NCBI GenBank assembly: GCA_004565275.1 | Contig: SDOX01000020.1 | Span: 3,189-67,188, forward strand | Direction: 5' to 3' | DNA from: Nannochloropsis salina CCMP1776 | Taxonomy: Eukaryota; Sar; Eustigmatophyceae; Eustigmatales; Monodopsidaceae | Length of the DNA stretch: 64,000 bases | In this document: piece after piece, positions 53,710 through 63,448 of the stretch | How the letters are laid out: each line of letters starts with the position of its first letter | Position numbering within the stretch: position 1 is the stretch's first letter | Program-made: the position numbers and the translations under genes | Notes under the pieces: model-generated | What the model saw: only the letters and a program-made list of their open reading frames with translations | The model's database searches: none | Told to the model about the DNA's origin: nothing

Positions 53710-55821
53710 ATGGTCGAGGACGGGGAGACGAGCCCTCACAAGGGAAAATTGTCGTTAGATACGCTGCGGGAACGTGGCAATTTGCTCTACCAGAGAAGTA
53801 AGTTTTTAAACTCACCCAAATTACTTTTTGCTTCAAGTACAGCCACCGACACACGTCGGAGAGTCCCTCACTTCTCTTTGTTGTCATTCAGTTTTTGCTT
53901 CACGCGTCGAGTCTTCCCAGCCAAGGAAAGACTCATGGATTGCTGTGTACTTTTTGCTTACTTGACGTACCTAGGTTGCTACGGGGAAGCCATTCTTGCC
54001 TGGACGGAGGCGCTCGCTTTATTGTCGAGCGAGAAGGACCGCTTTTTCGTGGGAAGCAGAAGCGCGAAGATGACGCGCCGCAGTATAAGCCCCGAAGATC
54101 GAATCATCTCGCTCCTTTTTTCGAACCGTGCCCAGGCTCAACTGCAGCTGAGGGAATATGAATCGGCAGAGAGTGATGCCGGCACTGCGCTGTGTGTAGA
54201 CCCCGGCAACGTGAAAGCTTACCTTCGTCGGGCCACTGCTCTCTTAGCCCTCGAGCGCTTTGATACCGCCACGAGTGTCCTCAACCGTGCTCTTTCTGTC
54301 GCTCCTGCTTTCCTTTTCCCACCTTCGGCTTCTCCCGCCTCCCTCCCTCCCTCCCTCCTCAAGACCCTCCACGCCCTCCAAGACCAAAGCAGGCAGATGG
54401 CGCTCCTCTCGCACGGGCCTGGGGCCGACGACGCACCCGCAGCGGAAGCAGAGGGGCTGGTCGATGAGTGCCAGACTCTTCGCCTCTTCTTCCGGGACGC
54501 ACCCACGGCGTCGGACGCGGGCGGGAGGGCGGGAGGGGGGACGGTCGCTTGGGGAGAATGGGCCACCGTCTCTGTGTTCATGGCCAATGAATTCGGGTTG
54601 TGGAGGCGGCGGGACTTTCCCATGCTCGAGAAAGGAGGCGGGGAGGAGGACGGACAGGAAGGAGGTCTATGGCTCCCAGTGTGCTTCAGTGTTGTGGACT
54701 ATGGAGGAACATATCAAGAGCCAAGCGCGCGGGTAAAGGTGGAGGCAGAAGCCTTGCCCTCCCTCACAGGACAGGAGGAAGACGAGGACGAAGGGGAGAG
54801 AAACTCAAGCAGAAGGCGGATTGCTTTCAGGAGGGGTAGCAGCTGCCGCCTGAGGGCACGGGTTCGCTTTCTCCCTCCGGACCAGACGGCCCTCTCTCCA
54901 CCTCCCTCCGCGACCGTCATTCTCAAAGTCTCTCTTCCCTCCGAGCTGCTCACCCGCCAAGTCCTTCCTGTTTTCTCCCTCCCCTTCCAAATCGTCCCGA
55001 GTCCCTCACCCTCGCTGCCGGCTTCCTCCTCGTCTACCTCGGGTATCAACAGCTGCCGCGCCATCCATATACCCTCCCTCGAGCGATCTCTACTTGTGGC
55101 GGAGGCCCCTGGACAAATCGGGATTGGCGGGAAGGTGTGGGACGCAGGGCTGGTCCTCACCCACTATCTGGCCGAGCATCCTGAGGCGGTGAGCGGAGGC
55201 AGGGAAGGCGGGAGGGAGGGGAAACGAGAAAACAGGGGACAGGAGGGAAACGAAGGGAAAGAGACTTGTCAAGTGATTGAGCTCGGGGCAGGGACTGGTA
55301 TAGCTGGTATTGCTGCCGCCTTACTGGGTAGAGCTTCCGTCCTCATCACTGACCTTCCCGGAGTGGTACCGCTCATTCAAACAAACATTGAGCTGAACCT
55401 ACCTGCCTCATCTCCTAATCCCCCTTCTTTCTGCTCAGCTCGTGCCTATACATGGGGCGAAGACAGCGAATTTCTAAGCGATGGGGGAGAAAGAAAACGC
55501 TCGGATGGTTGCTTTGATGTGATTCTTCTTGCGGACGTAATCTACGAGCCCAAGTACTACTCTAGTTTAATCAAAGCTCTCCGGAACCTATCCCATCCGA
55601 ACTCTCTCATCCTTCTGGCCCATCGAGAGAGACACCCTGATGCCGCAATCTTTTTTGAGGAGGTGGACCAAGAGTTCGAGAGAGCCCGGGTAAAGTTTGA
55701 GATAGAAAAAAAGAAAGGGCAGGAAGCGAGGGAACGCAGGGGACCGAGGATGGCATGTCAGGACGTAGTGATTTATGAGTTGCGATTGAAGAGGGAAGTG
55801 AAGGAGACAAATTGCTTTTGA
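53710..55821 (+). CDS. TPR protein fused to a METTL21-type (Methyltransf_16) protein lysine methyltransferase
   Basis: The ATG is at 53710. Exons are 53710-53797 and 53975-55821; the 177-base intron (gtaagt…cctag) is in frame and joins LLYQR to SCYGEAILAWTEAL, giving 644 residues. Residues 10-180 form TPR helices (LRERGNLLYQ, SLLFSNRAQAQLQLREYESA, DPGNVKAYLRRATALLALER). The middle is a beta-rich unassigned region. The C-terminal 220 residues have the SAM-binding motif VIELGAGTGIAGIAAALLG, ITDLPGVVPLIQTNIELN and the family DxxY motif in LLADVIYEPKYY. Related enzymes (METTL21, FAM86/EEF2KMT) methylate lysines on chaperones or EF2, which suggests such a target. GGREGGREG from a GGGA tract sits before motif I. 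Confidence 0.8.
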   Translation: MVEDGETSPHKGKLSLDTLRERGNLLYQRSKFLNSPKLLFASSTATDTRRRVPHFSLLSFSFCFTRRVFPAKERLMDCCVLFAYLTYLGCYGEAILAWTEALALLSSEKDRFFVGSRSAKMTRRSISPEDRIISLLFSNRAQAQLQLREYESAESDAGTALCVDPGNVKAYLRRATALLALERFDTATSVLNRALSVAPAFLFPPSASPASLPPSLLKTLHALQDQSRQMALLSHGPGADDAPAAEAEGLVDECQTLRLFFRDAPTASDAGGRAGGGTVAWGEWATVSVFMANEFGLWRRRDFPMLEKGGGEEDGQEGGLWLPVCFSVVDYGGTYQEPSARVKVEAEALPSLTGQEEDEDEGERNSSRRRIAFRRGSSCRLRARVRFLPPDQTALSPPPSATVILKVSLPSELLTRQVLPVFSLPFQIVPSPSPSLPASSSSTSGINSCRAIHIPSLERSLLVAEAPGQIGIGGKVWDAGLVLTHYLAEHPEAVSGGREGGREGKRENRGQEGNEGKETCQVIELGAGTGIAGIAAALLGRASVLITDLPGVVPLIQTNIELNLPASSPNPPSFCSARAYTWGEDSEFLSDGGERKRSDGCFDVILLADVIYEPKYYSSLIKALRNLSHPNSLILLAHRERHPDAAIFFEEVDQEFERARVKFEIEKKKGQEARERRGPRMACQDVVIYELRLKREVKETNCF

Positions 55822-56088
55822 TGAAGGAGAGCACAAATGGGGTAAACGTGTTTTCTATTTTTTGTTTCTTTTTTTTAAAGCGTGTGTTTTGGTGACGAGA
55901 GAGGAGCGACTGTATACTTTTGGGATGGGTCGCACAGCCGTCCGCCTCTAATTTCGCATGTTCTGGTGTACCTGGACATGTCGCTTTCTTGACATTACAA
56001 CTTCTCACTTCGACACTTCTTCTTTGACCGACTTAATCCGAAAAAGAGTTTGTAAGCCTATGTCCACCGAAATTTATGCCTTATTTGT
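55822..56088. other. convergent spacer
   Basis: This is a short AT-rich 3' spacer between the TPR-methyltransferase (+) and the SBBP exons (-). Confidence 0.5.
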
Positions 56089-56700
56089 TTAGGATCCCAG
56101 CTTAATCATGAAGACGTCCTGGATGTCAAAAGCCGTAAGGGTTGAGGCTCCAATGACCACGTTTTCTTGAAATTGACCGGTACTGTAAGATATTCCGGAC
56201 GCATCGACAGTTGCCTGATGAGAAATCGCTGCCACAAAAGTTTTATGCTCACGAGGGGACGCCCGCAGAGTCTACCTTCAAGAGAAACGTCGCTTCGCTT
56301 CCCAGCAGGGTGAAGGAAATGCTTCTTACAGTCAGATTTCCTTCAACACAACCAATGACGTAAGTGTTACCCAAAGTATCTACACCAATGCTGTCTCCAC
56401 GCTTTCGTTAGTATAAATTATTTTATTGCAACTTAAACAGAATATCAAAATAGACAGTGGCTGTTTCATGTTTCTCATATTGATTAGAATCATCATTCAT
56501 CATTGTCGCTGTATCTCACGGTCTGAGCAAGTGCTATATGGTCTATAGAAAGGGAGACACACATCAAGAACCTACAAGGCAGTAACGATGTGCAATTAAA
56601 GCGATCGAAGCGCTGTGCACAGGGTCCCCGAATTCATGTGCTCCCCCAAAGAAAGTGCTATAGCAGAACAGGTATGCGTCCGCAGGAGAAGGTAAGAGAA
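56089..56700 (-). CDS. SBBP beta-propeller repeat gene, C-terminal exons only visible
   Basis: Found by translating short exons. Last exon 56089-56214: ATVDASGISYSTGQFQENVV…IQDVFMIKLGS and stop. Before it, after an acceptor cag and a donor gtagac, an exon 56276-about 56398 reads GDSIGVDTLGNTYVIGCVEG…FLLK. A third exon, 56576-56700, reads AYLFCYSTFFGGAHEFGD. These match the seven-bladed-propeller-beta SBBP repeat, whose hallmark is D..GN.YV.G…F(V/L)xKL and YSTxxGG. Introns at 56215-56275 and about 56399-56575 are in phase or nearly so; the AG at 56402 is weak. The 5' end is not found before the next gene at 56839, so this may be a short gene, part of one, or a relic. Confidence 0.5.
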
Positions 56701-56838
56701 CTGCTTCGATACAGGGTAGAAGGACGGTGAGCGAGGCAGACCGTCCAAATCTGACCTACAAAGAGTACTTTGTCGATTGTGTAATCAATACTTTGATGAT
56801 TCAGATTTATATTCTACGCACCCTCAAGATAACTACAT

Positions 56839-58029
56839 TCATCTCCTCATGTTACTCCGAGGAGAAAGGCCTACATCTCCCCCCCACTCGTGGTTTTCCC
56901 CTCCTTCCTGCTTCCGAGCCAATGGGCGCAGCGTCCACAATACCTTCTCTTCACCTCGCTGGCGAAAAAGTAACGATTTTAGGACCAAGCCGTTGAAACC
57001 TGACCTTTCACCCCCCCGCCTCCTGTCCACCGTCCCACCCACCCCTTTCCTCTCCCCCCCAAAAACCTCGCCAACAACCGTGTTCACCCACTTCACTACC
57101 ATGGTCTGTCTCTTCTCGTCGTCATCAGGATTTTCGGACCGCCTCCCCTCCACCTCTAGCTCAAACCGCGCTAGCCGTGCCCGTCCCTCACCAATGCCTG
57201 GTCCCCACCCCGCCTCCATTGTCGCCCTCAGCAACCTCTGCCCCGCCCCAGGATCCCTTCCCCCTCCTTTTCCAAGCAGCTCCTCTGTCGTCATATTTGT
57301 GCGTCCAAGAATTGCTTGCAGCTTCTTAATCTCCTCCTCCACCCATTCCTTCCTCTGATGGTGGTATACCCGAGCGTAGTGCCGCAGTGTCGGGTCTTCC
57401 AACCCGCCGAGGATGATCGTGTACGAATACGTGACGCTAACCAGATCTCGACGCACACAAAAATTGTCCCATGGCGGAAATAGCACCTCCAGCACCCTCA
57501 CATCGGCGGGCAAAAGCCTGTTTAAGGCATGGGCGGTCTGATTCAGGTCTCCGTTGAAAGGAAGGGCAGGCGGCCGGTAAGAGATAAGCTGGGATTCGGC
57601 GTGGGCACCCCCGGTCACTAAAAGAGCCGGAGTAAGTTGTAGAGAATGTGGAGGTACGTGACTGTGAATGATGGACAGTGTTGTACCGAGGCGGTGATGC
57701 AACGAAAGCATGCGCCGAGGAGGGCGGCTCCGTTTGTTGAGTCTTTGACCCTTAAGATTTTGGTTGTCTGGAGTATCGAGGTCCCTCCAGACCTTGTACT
57801 GGCTTCCATCATAGGCTACGTGGAGCAGAAGTAATTTTGAGGGCAGCGTGTCGCTTTGACTGTGCTCCCGAAGGGACGTCGGACGCCTGTGGTAGGGAGG
57901 AGCGTCCCGGAAATGGACGAGAAAGGTGGATCTAACGAAGCCAAAAGCAAGTTGAGCGGTGCCCACGATACCGACGACCACAAGCAGAGTACCAGTAAAA
58001 GCGTGACGGCGTTTGGCTTTACCCTTCAT
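56839..58029 (-). CDS. TruA-family tRNA pseudouridine synthase-like, plastid-targeted
   Basis: TruA-type enzymes convert uridines in tRNA anticodon arms to pseudouridine. The ATG at 58029 opens MKGKAKRRHAFTG and a hydrophobic leader ending AQLAFGFVRS, consistent with secondary-plastid import. The start of the fold is LLLLHVAYDGSQYK. The middle (about 57615-57790) does not match the family in any one frame. The body resumes with GGAHAESQLISYRPP, LPADVRVLEVLFPPWDNFCV and VSVTYSYTIILGGLEDP, and ends with MVVKWVNTVVGEVFGG. The catalytic Asp motif, normally RTDxGxHA, is read here as VTGGAHA; a five-C run at 57608-57612 sits right there, and one base fewer would give SDRGAHA. The 57615-57790 stretch may contain an intron. 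Confidence 0.6.
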   Translation of the reverse strand: MKGKAKRRHAFTGTLLVVVGIVGTAQLAFGFVRSTFLVHFRDAPPYHRRPTSLREHSQSDTLPSKLLLLHVAYDGSQYKVWRDLDTPDNQNLKGQRLNKRSRPPRRMLSLHHRLGTTLSIIHSHVPPHSLQLTPALLVTGGAHAESQLISYRPPALPFNGDLNQTAHALNRLLPADVRVLEVLFPPWDNFCVRRDLVSVTYSYTIILGGLEDPTLRHYARVYHHQRKEWVEEEIKKLQAILGRTNMTTEELLGKGGGRDPGAGQRLLRATMEAGWGPGIGEGRARLARFELEVEGRRSENPDDDEKRQTMVVKWVNTVVGEVFGGERKGVGGTVDRRRGGERSGFNGLVLKSLLFRQRGEEKVLWTLRPLARKQEGGENHEWGGDVGLSPRSNMRR

Positions 58030-58410
58030 GCCTGTTTTGGGCACGATGAGGAGGTTAAGTCCCTGGGAAGCAGGCTTGGTACAACAATTGACATATATGG
58101 CAACATATCAAACAATTCTAAAGAATGACCCCTCTCTCTTGAAGATGCTCTGAAGTAGATCACCTCTCAATTCGTCAAGTCAGATACATGTATACGGGAT
58201 CTTTGCCTTCTCCACATTTCTCATTCTGTGCAGTTGAAGTACTCCCTTATGGCGTGGGCCCTCCTTCAGGGGGGGTACAGCCCCAGAATACGCTCCTTCA
58301 GGATGTTATAGCCAAACCATCGAATGAAAGACAATCCATGCGGTCGGCAGTCGCATCTTGCTGGAATACTTTTTTGAAGGTGCTACAATATGCAATTTTT
58401 CTTCCTTTCT
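58030..58410. other. short intergenic region
   Basis: This lies between two - strand genes, the TruA-like start and the gluconolactonase end. No gene was seen. Confidence 0.45.
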
Positions 58411-59724
58411 TCAAGAGCGAGATGCCTCTTCGACAACTCGCTTCATGGGAGGGGAGGGCGCAGGCCTCACCAATATCGGAATACGAGCTACAACATCGTT
58501 GGCACACACATACAAAAATATCCCCTTTCCTCCCCTGGACTTCTCTTTCCCTCCAAAAGCAACATTGCCCGTTTTTTTCCCCGTCAAAATTGTTCCCAGC
58601 CGCTCTCCCTGGGGAGAGAAAATCAAAACTCCCCCAGGTCCTGTGGCCCATATATTCCCATTTTCATCCACTTTAAGACCGTCTGGATTGCCGATGCGTG
58701 TTTTGCCTCCAGCCTCATCTCTCTCTTGGTAAGCCCGAGCGTCTGCAAAGACACGCGCGCCTTCCTCCCCTTTCACCAGGCCTGTGCTCGCATCCATCTC
58801 GAACACGACCCAGTGCGGGTCCTCGGCGTCGCTATCTCCCACGTATAGATGTGTGTAGTCAGGGGAAAAGGCCAGACCGTTCGGTCGCTTCAGTCCATCA
58901 AAGACCAGTTGCACCTCCGCGCTTCCCCTGGCCGAGGAGACCGTCTGCCGCTCCATTGCCTCCTTGGAGACCCGGTATACCCCGAAACGTTCCAGCTCCC
59001 TCGCTGGGTCCGCGTCTAGTCCATTCAACCCGTACGGCGGGTCAGTGAAATACAAGTCACCGCCTGGCCCGAACACCAGGTCATTGGGCGAGTTCAGCCT
59101 CCTGCCCTGGTAGTGGGTTGCGAGAGGGGTGAAGCTCCCGTTTGCCTCCAGGCGCGAGACCCGACGCTCCCCATGCTCACACATGACGACCAGCCCCGAT
59201 CCCGGCTCCAACGTCAACCCGTTGGAGCCCGGCTCCCTCAAAGTGGCGCATCGAGCCCCGTCATCTCCACAGATACCATCACTGCAACTCTCGTCGCTGC
59301 TGCTGCTGCTGCCGTCCTTCGTCTCCGCTTCGGACCCTGACGCGAGAGGTGGCAGAGACGGCCGACATCCACTCTCTTTCAAAAAGACGCTCCTCCCGAT
59401 GGTGAACAAACCGCCACCCTCCTCCCACCGATAGATAAGATTCTTTTTGACGTCACTCCAGAGCAAGAACCCACCGTCTGCGCTGTCCTCGTCCGACACC
59501 CACAAGGGACCCTCTGCCCATAAATTGCCCTCGGCAATAATTTCCAACTGAGCGTCTGGCGCGAGTAAAGTGTTGAGGACAGACGGTTGGAGGCGTTCTA
59601 CACTACCCAACTCAGGGCGTCGATTCATAGCAGCCTGAAGCAGCACAAGATATCCAAGCAAGGCGGGAAAAAAAATTGTGGCCCAGTATGCATCCGTTGG
59701 GGGCAAAAGATTACCAAGCTTCAT
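58411..59724 (-). CDS. SMP-30/gluconolactonase/strictosidine synthase-like protein
   Basis: A six-bladed beta-propeller hydrolase of the SMP-30/gluconolactonase family, which open sugar lactones with a bound metal. It has one exon and 437 residues from ATG 59724. A hydrophobic N-terminal segment (YWATIFFPALLGYLVLLQ) anchors or exports it. Metal-ligand positions are visible as AEGPLW (Glu), SPNDLVFG (Asn), RPNGLAFSP (Asn) and NPDGLKVDENGNIWATG (Asp). FTDPPYGLNG and YVGDSD are typical blade motifs. An acidic Ser/Asp/Cys-rich insert (about residues 130-165) is extra to the family core. The substrate is unknown. It diverges from the gene at 60123. Confidence 0.85.
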   Translation of the reverse strand: MKLGNLLPPTDAYWATIFFPALLGYLVLLQAAMNRRPELGSVERLQPSVLNTLLAPDAQLEIIAEGNLWAEGPLWVSDEDSADGGFLLWSDVKKNLIYRWEEGGGLFTIGRSVFLKESGCRPSLPPLASGSEAETKDGSSSSSDESCSDGICGDDGARCATLREPGSNGLTLEPGSGLVVMCEHGERRVSRLEANGSFTPLATHYQGRRLNSPNDLVFGPGGDLYFTDPPYGLNGLDADPARELERFGVYRVSKEAMERQTVSSARGSAEVQLVFDGLKRPNGLAFSPDYTHLYVGDSDAEDPHWVVFEMDASTGLVKGEEGARVFADARAYQERDEAGGKTRIGNPDGLKVDENGNIWATGPGGVLIFSPQGERLGTILTGKKTGNVAFGGKEKSRGGKGIFLYVCANDVVARIPILVRPAPSPPMKRVVEEASRS

Positions 59725-60122
59725 GGCTTACAGGTAGAGAGCTTATTATGACGCAATTAAACTCGTGCTTGCCCCACGGACTCTCCTGACCGAGGATCGA
59801 ATAAGCCTTGCACTCGTCCCCTCCCTCCTGTCATGTGAATGTCGGAGACGCGCAGGAAGAGTGACGATGAGGATTTCCCCCTCTACATTACCCCTTTAAA
59901 CGCACCATTTTAGCAGAGGGCTTCGTGCACGCACAATTACCCGGCAAAATTGTGCATTGCTATCGCCTGCCTCGCCGCGTCGCTTTTTCGTCACAGTAGT
60001 GCGAGAACTCGCCGCTTGATTGCCGCCACCTTGGGGGCCCACTGCTAGGAACTTGGACGCCTCAATATTTGTTAACACCAACCTTGCAACATGAAACAGG
60101 ACCTAGTCCACCTGCACGCACG
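59725..60122. promoter_or_regulatory. divergent promoter region
   Basis: This 398-base spacer lies between two outward genes. No defined element was recognised. Confidence 0.4.
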
Positions 60123-63100
60123 ATGGTGCAAGGACAGGGTGCCACTGTTAAGCGGGCGACAGCACTCAACAACAATCTGGGCAATGTTAAGCCGTCTTCC
60201 CGCCTTGTTCCTCCTAGTTCTCGAGCCGCTGCTCTAGCGCATAAAAGCCCCGAGTCGAAAGGTCAAGTCCCTCTCCTTGCGAACGAGAGTATCAAGGACT
60301 TTCTGCTGACCTTCCCAAAAACACAATGGCCGGCGGTACTGGAGGTAGGTTGATTGCTCGTACATGAAGACTACTGGAAAAAATTGGCAACCTTATATCA
60401 TGCACTTTCGTTCGTCGAGAGGAACGCTTTAATGATGGATAAACTACTATTCCCCGAATATGTTCAACCGAAGGAAGCTCGTGACAAGTCATTCAAAGTG
60501 GTGGATACTTGGCACGTAATTGTGACGTCTTCCTTGACCTAATTCGGGCCCCTCCGAGGCCTCAAACCCCCCTGCAACCAGGGGCCTCGACTTTTCACAA
60601 TCCGACGCTTGCTGAACCCACACGCAGCATTTTCATGAAGACGATGCAATGGAAGCCTTCGTGTTCTCTGCATGCCAGCTACGCGTGGCCCTACAACCCA
60701 TCGACATCCGAATTGCTCACTCCTTCCACCCCCCCCGCACTTTATACTTTCCCCGCACCCACAGAACATTGTCCTGTACGGCATCCGCTCCCTCTACTCG
60801 AACTGCCCCCCGGGATCCATCGCATCTGTCAATGAGCTGGAGGGAATCACGGACAGGGCGAGGAAGGAAGTCGCTGTCATGTCCCCTCCTCGGCGGCCCA
60901 TCCGAGCAGGCGATCCTCCCCCCCCCCGCCCCGGTTCTCAGGGGCAGAGAGCACCGCCCACGGCCGCAGGCGCCACAGGTGGGAGCCTTCCGTCGGCAAG
61001 CCCGGTGGGCGCTCCTCCTCTCCCCGCGGGCGCACATGCCTCCCAGTACGCGCCGGCTCCCCGGCTGCCGAGACGCGACGCCCTCTACCGCTTTCCCTTT
61101 GTGGACCGGGAGGGGCACATGGAGGGAATCTTGGGGGAGGGGGCGGCCGGCTCGCTCACGCAGCTGACGTACTTCGACCTGGAAGACCGGGAGCAGGAGC
61201 GGCAGGCCCGGAAGGTGTTCGCGGAAATGAAGCGGGGGGTGGGGGGCATCCGGGCGGCCGACGTGGCCTTCTCGCTGCGATCCCTGGGCGTGGACCTCTC
61301 GGACCGACAGGCGCAGCGGCTCATGCCCTCCCTGTACGGGCCGCAGGTCGGGCAGGGGGGGTCGGCGGGGGCTGGGCCGGTGCCCGCCATCCCCGGCGAG
61401 ACGCTCGTCTCCTTCCCCCAGTGGATGGAGATCCTGGCGGCGCTCAAGGCGGTCCTCGAGCCCTACCTGCGTCCCTACCGACCGGCGCCCGGGCCCCAGC
61501 CCCTCCCCTCCCCCAGCCAGCGGAAGACGAGGCTGGCGGTGGCTGTGGACAACGTCCGCCCCCCCGCCTGGACGCCTCCCTCTCCCTCTCCCCCGCCCGC
61601 CGCAGTCTGGCCTCCACCCACGTCAGGCCCGACCGGGTGCGCCGCCGGCGAGTCACCGGCCCGATCAGCACCAACGCCAGCGGACCTCGCGCCCTCAGTG
61701 ACCACTCTGCCTTCATCTCCAGCGGAGGGGGGAGCGCCCCGCCTTCCTTCCCTTCCTCCTCGTCTTCGGGCTTCCGCATGCCTGCCTCCCTGCACAGCGG
61801 GAGCAGCCACTCGGCGGCCGGCGGCCGGCCCATCGCCTCCTCCTCCCCCTCCACGGCCTCTGCGAGGAGGAATCGTCTGTCGTCCTCCTCTTTTGGGCCC
61901 GAGGTAGGACTCAGGGGGGACGAAGACCGGCTTTACGGAGCCGGTCGGGGGAGTGGGCTCCGGTATGAGACGACGTCCCTGGCGAGTGGGGGGGAGGAGG
62001 AGGAGGAGGGGGAGGAGGAGGAGGAAAGGGGGAAGGAAGAAGAGGAGGAGGAAATGGAGCAAGACGAGGAAGAAGAAGAGGAAGCGGAAGAAGGGGATGG
62101 AGAGGATGAGGAGGATAGCCTTCCTCCGCGGCGCCACCTCAGACGACCTCAGCACGAGCCCGCTCGCCCCGTCCTCCCTCCTCGCCCGCCCCCTCCCCAG
62201 TGGCTTTCCCCCCCGGGAAGACCCCGTCAGCCCTCTCGAGGAGGAACGAGGGTCTCGGGGGGCCCCCCGGCCGCAGGGTCCACAATCGCCCGAGGCAAGG
62301 GTCAGCAGGCTCGAACGTCCTGCGAGGCCCTCCCCGCCGTTCCGAGGGACAGTCGCGCTCTCCCCGTGCAGGTCCGAGGGAGGGCCCTTGTTCCAGGCAC
62401 ACGCAGCCTCCACGCCGATCCCTCCATCCCCTCCTCCCCGTCCTACCCACTCCCTCGCTACCTCCGCCACGTCCAGTCCAAGATCAAGCCGCAGGTCGAG
62501 CGCGCGCGTCGACAGGCCGGGGCAGGCCCGAGGGCGAAGGGCAGGGAGGGAGGGAGGGAGGAAGGGAGGAAGGGCGGAAGGGAGATGAAAACGGAGACGG
62601 TGGGTGGGCCCGTGTTAAAGAACGATGCAGTCGAGGCGACTCTACGTCCAGGCAAGGAGGGGACAGGGGGTGGCGCCCTAGGTCTTGGGGAGAAAGGAAG
62701 GGAGCGAGGGAGCGAGGCGAAGGCAGCACTGAGGCGGGCGTCGAAGGCAATGAGGGAGTGCGCTCGCCCGGCCTCTGCCTCCGTGTCCAACTTGCGCCGC
62801 GCCGACTCCTCTGCTCGGTCGTTCCAAAGCTCGACGGCCTCCTCCGGACCCGAGATCGCCGAAGCCTTCCTCTCAGGGCCCCTGGGCGGGCAGCTTCGAG
62901 GGACGGGCGGGGGGAAGGTGGAGGACGGCAAGCGCGAAGAGAAGGGGCATGGAGGAAAGCTGAGGGAACCGAGGCGCACGAAGCAGCTGCGCCATGCCCG
63001 GGTCACAGAGAAGGAAGCGGCAGGGAGGGAGCGAAGACGAGAGGGGCCGGGGACGCGCGGGCAGGCAATGGGCGTTGACGAGGCAGACGCTGATACGAGG

Positions 63101-63448
63101 AGGGTCTTGAATGACCGGGTCGCGCAGGACGGGCAAGAAGAGGAGAAGCAAGAGAGTGAGGAGGAGGAGAGTGAGGAGGAGGAGAGTGAGGAGGAGGAGG
63201 AGGAGAGTGAGGAGGAGGAGGAGGAGGAGAGTGAGGAGGAGGAGGAGGAAGAGGAGGAGGAGGAAGGCGCAACAGTTTTGAGTGAAGGCGAAACAGTTTT
63301 GAGTCTGTCGTCCTCTTCCCAGTCCTCGTATACTTCACTCTCCTCCTCTTCCGCCACATCCTCACATGAATCTTCCCTTCCGACGTACTCTATCTCCTCC
63401 TCCCTGGTATCTTCAGACGATTCCTACGAAGTCGACTTCGTTTCCTGA
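60123..63448 (+). CDS. long low-complexity acidic protein with short conserved N-terminal part (unknown)
   Basis: Exons are 60123-60344 and 60765-63448, with a 420-base GTAGGT…CACAG intron in phase 0. The joined start reads FLLTFPKTQWPAVLE then NIVLYGIRSLYSNCPPGSIA. A second ordered part, FAEMKRGVGGIRAADVAFSL, RSLGVDLSDRQAQRLM and VSFPQWMEILAALK, resembles a pair of degenerate EF-hand-like helices. The rest is Ser/Pro/Arg-rich with a Glu run (about 61990-62120) and a Glu/Ser-repeat tail (about 63140-63270). It ends SDDSYEVDFVS. The frame moves at seven C (61559-61565); length analysis needs a one-base deficit there (or two extra). No family is recognised; the ordered N-terminal part resembles cytoskeletal or ciliary scaffold proteins only loosely. 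Confidence 0.6.
63140..63270 (+). repeat. (GAG/AGTGAG)n microsatellite coding a Glu/Ser tail
   Basis: Units of gaggaggagagt are repeated with rising numbers of GAG codons between each AGT. It encodes ESEEEESEEE-type sequence, a casein-kinase-2-like acidic Ser pattern. Confidence 0.8.
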
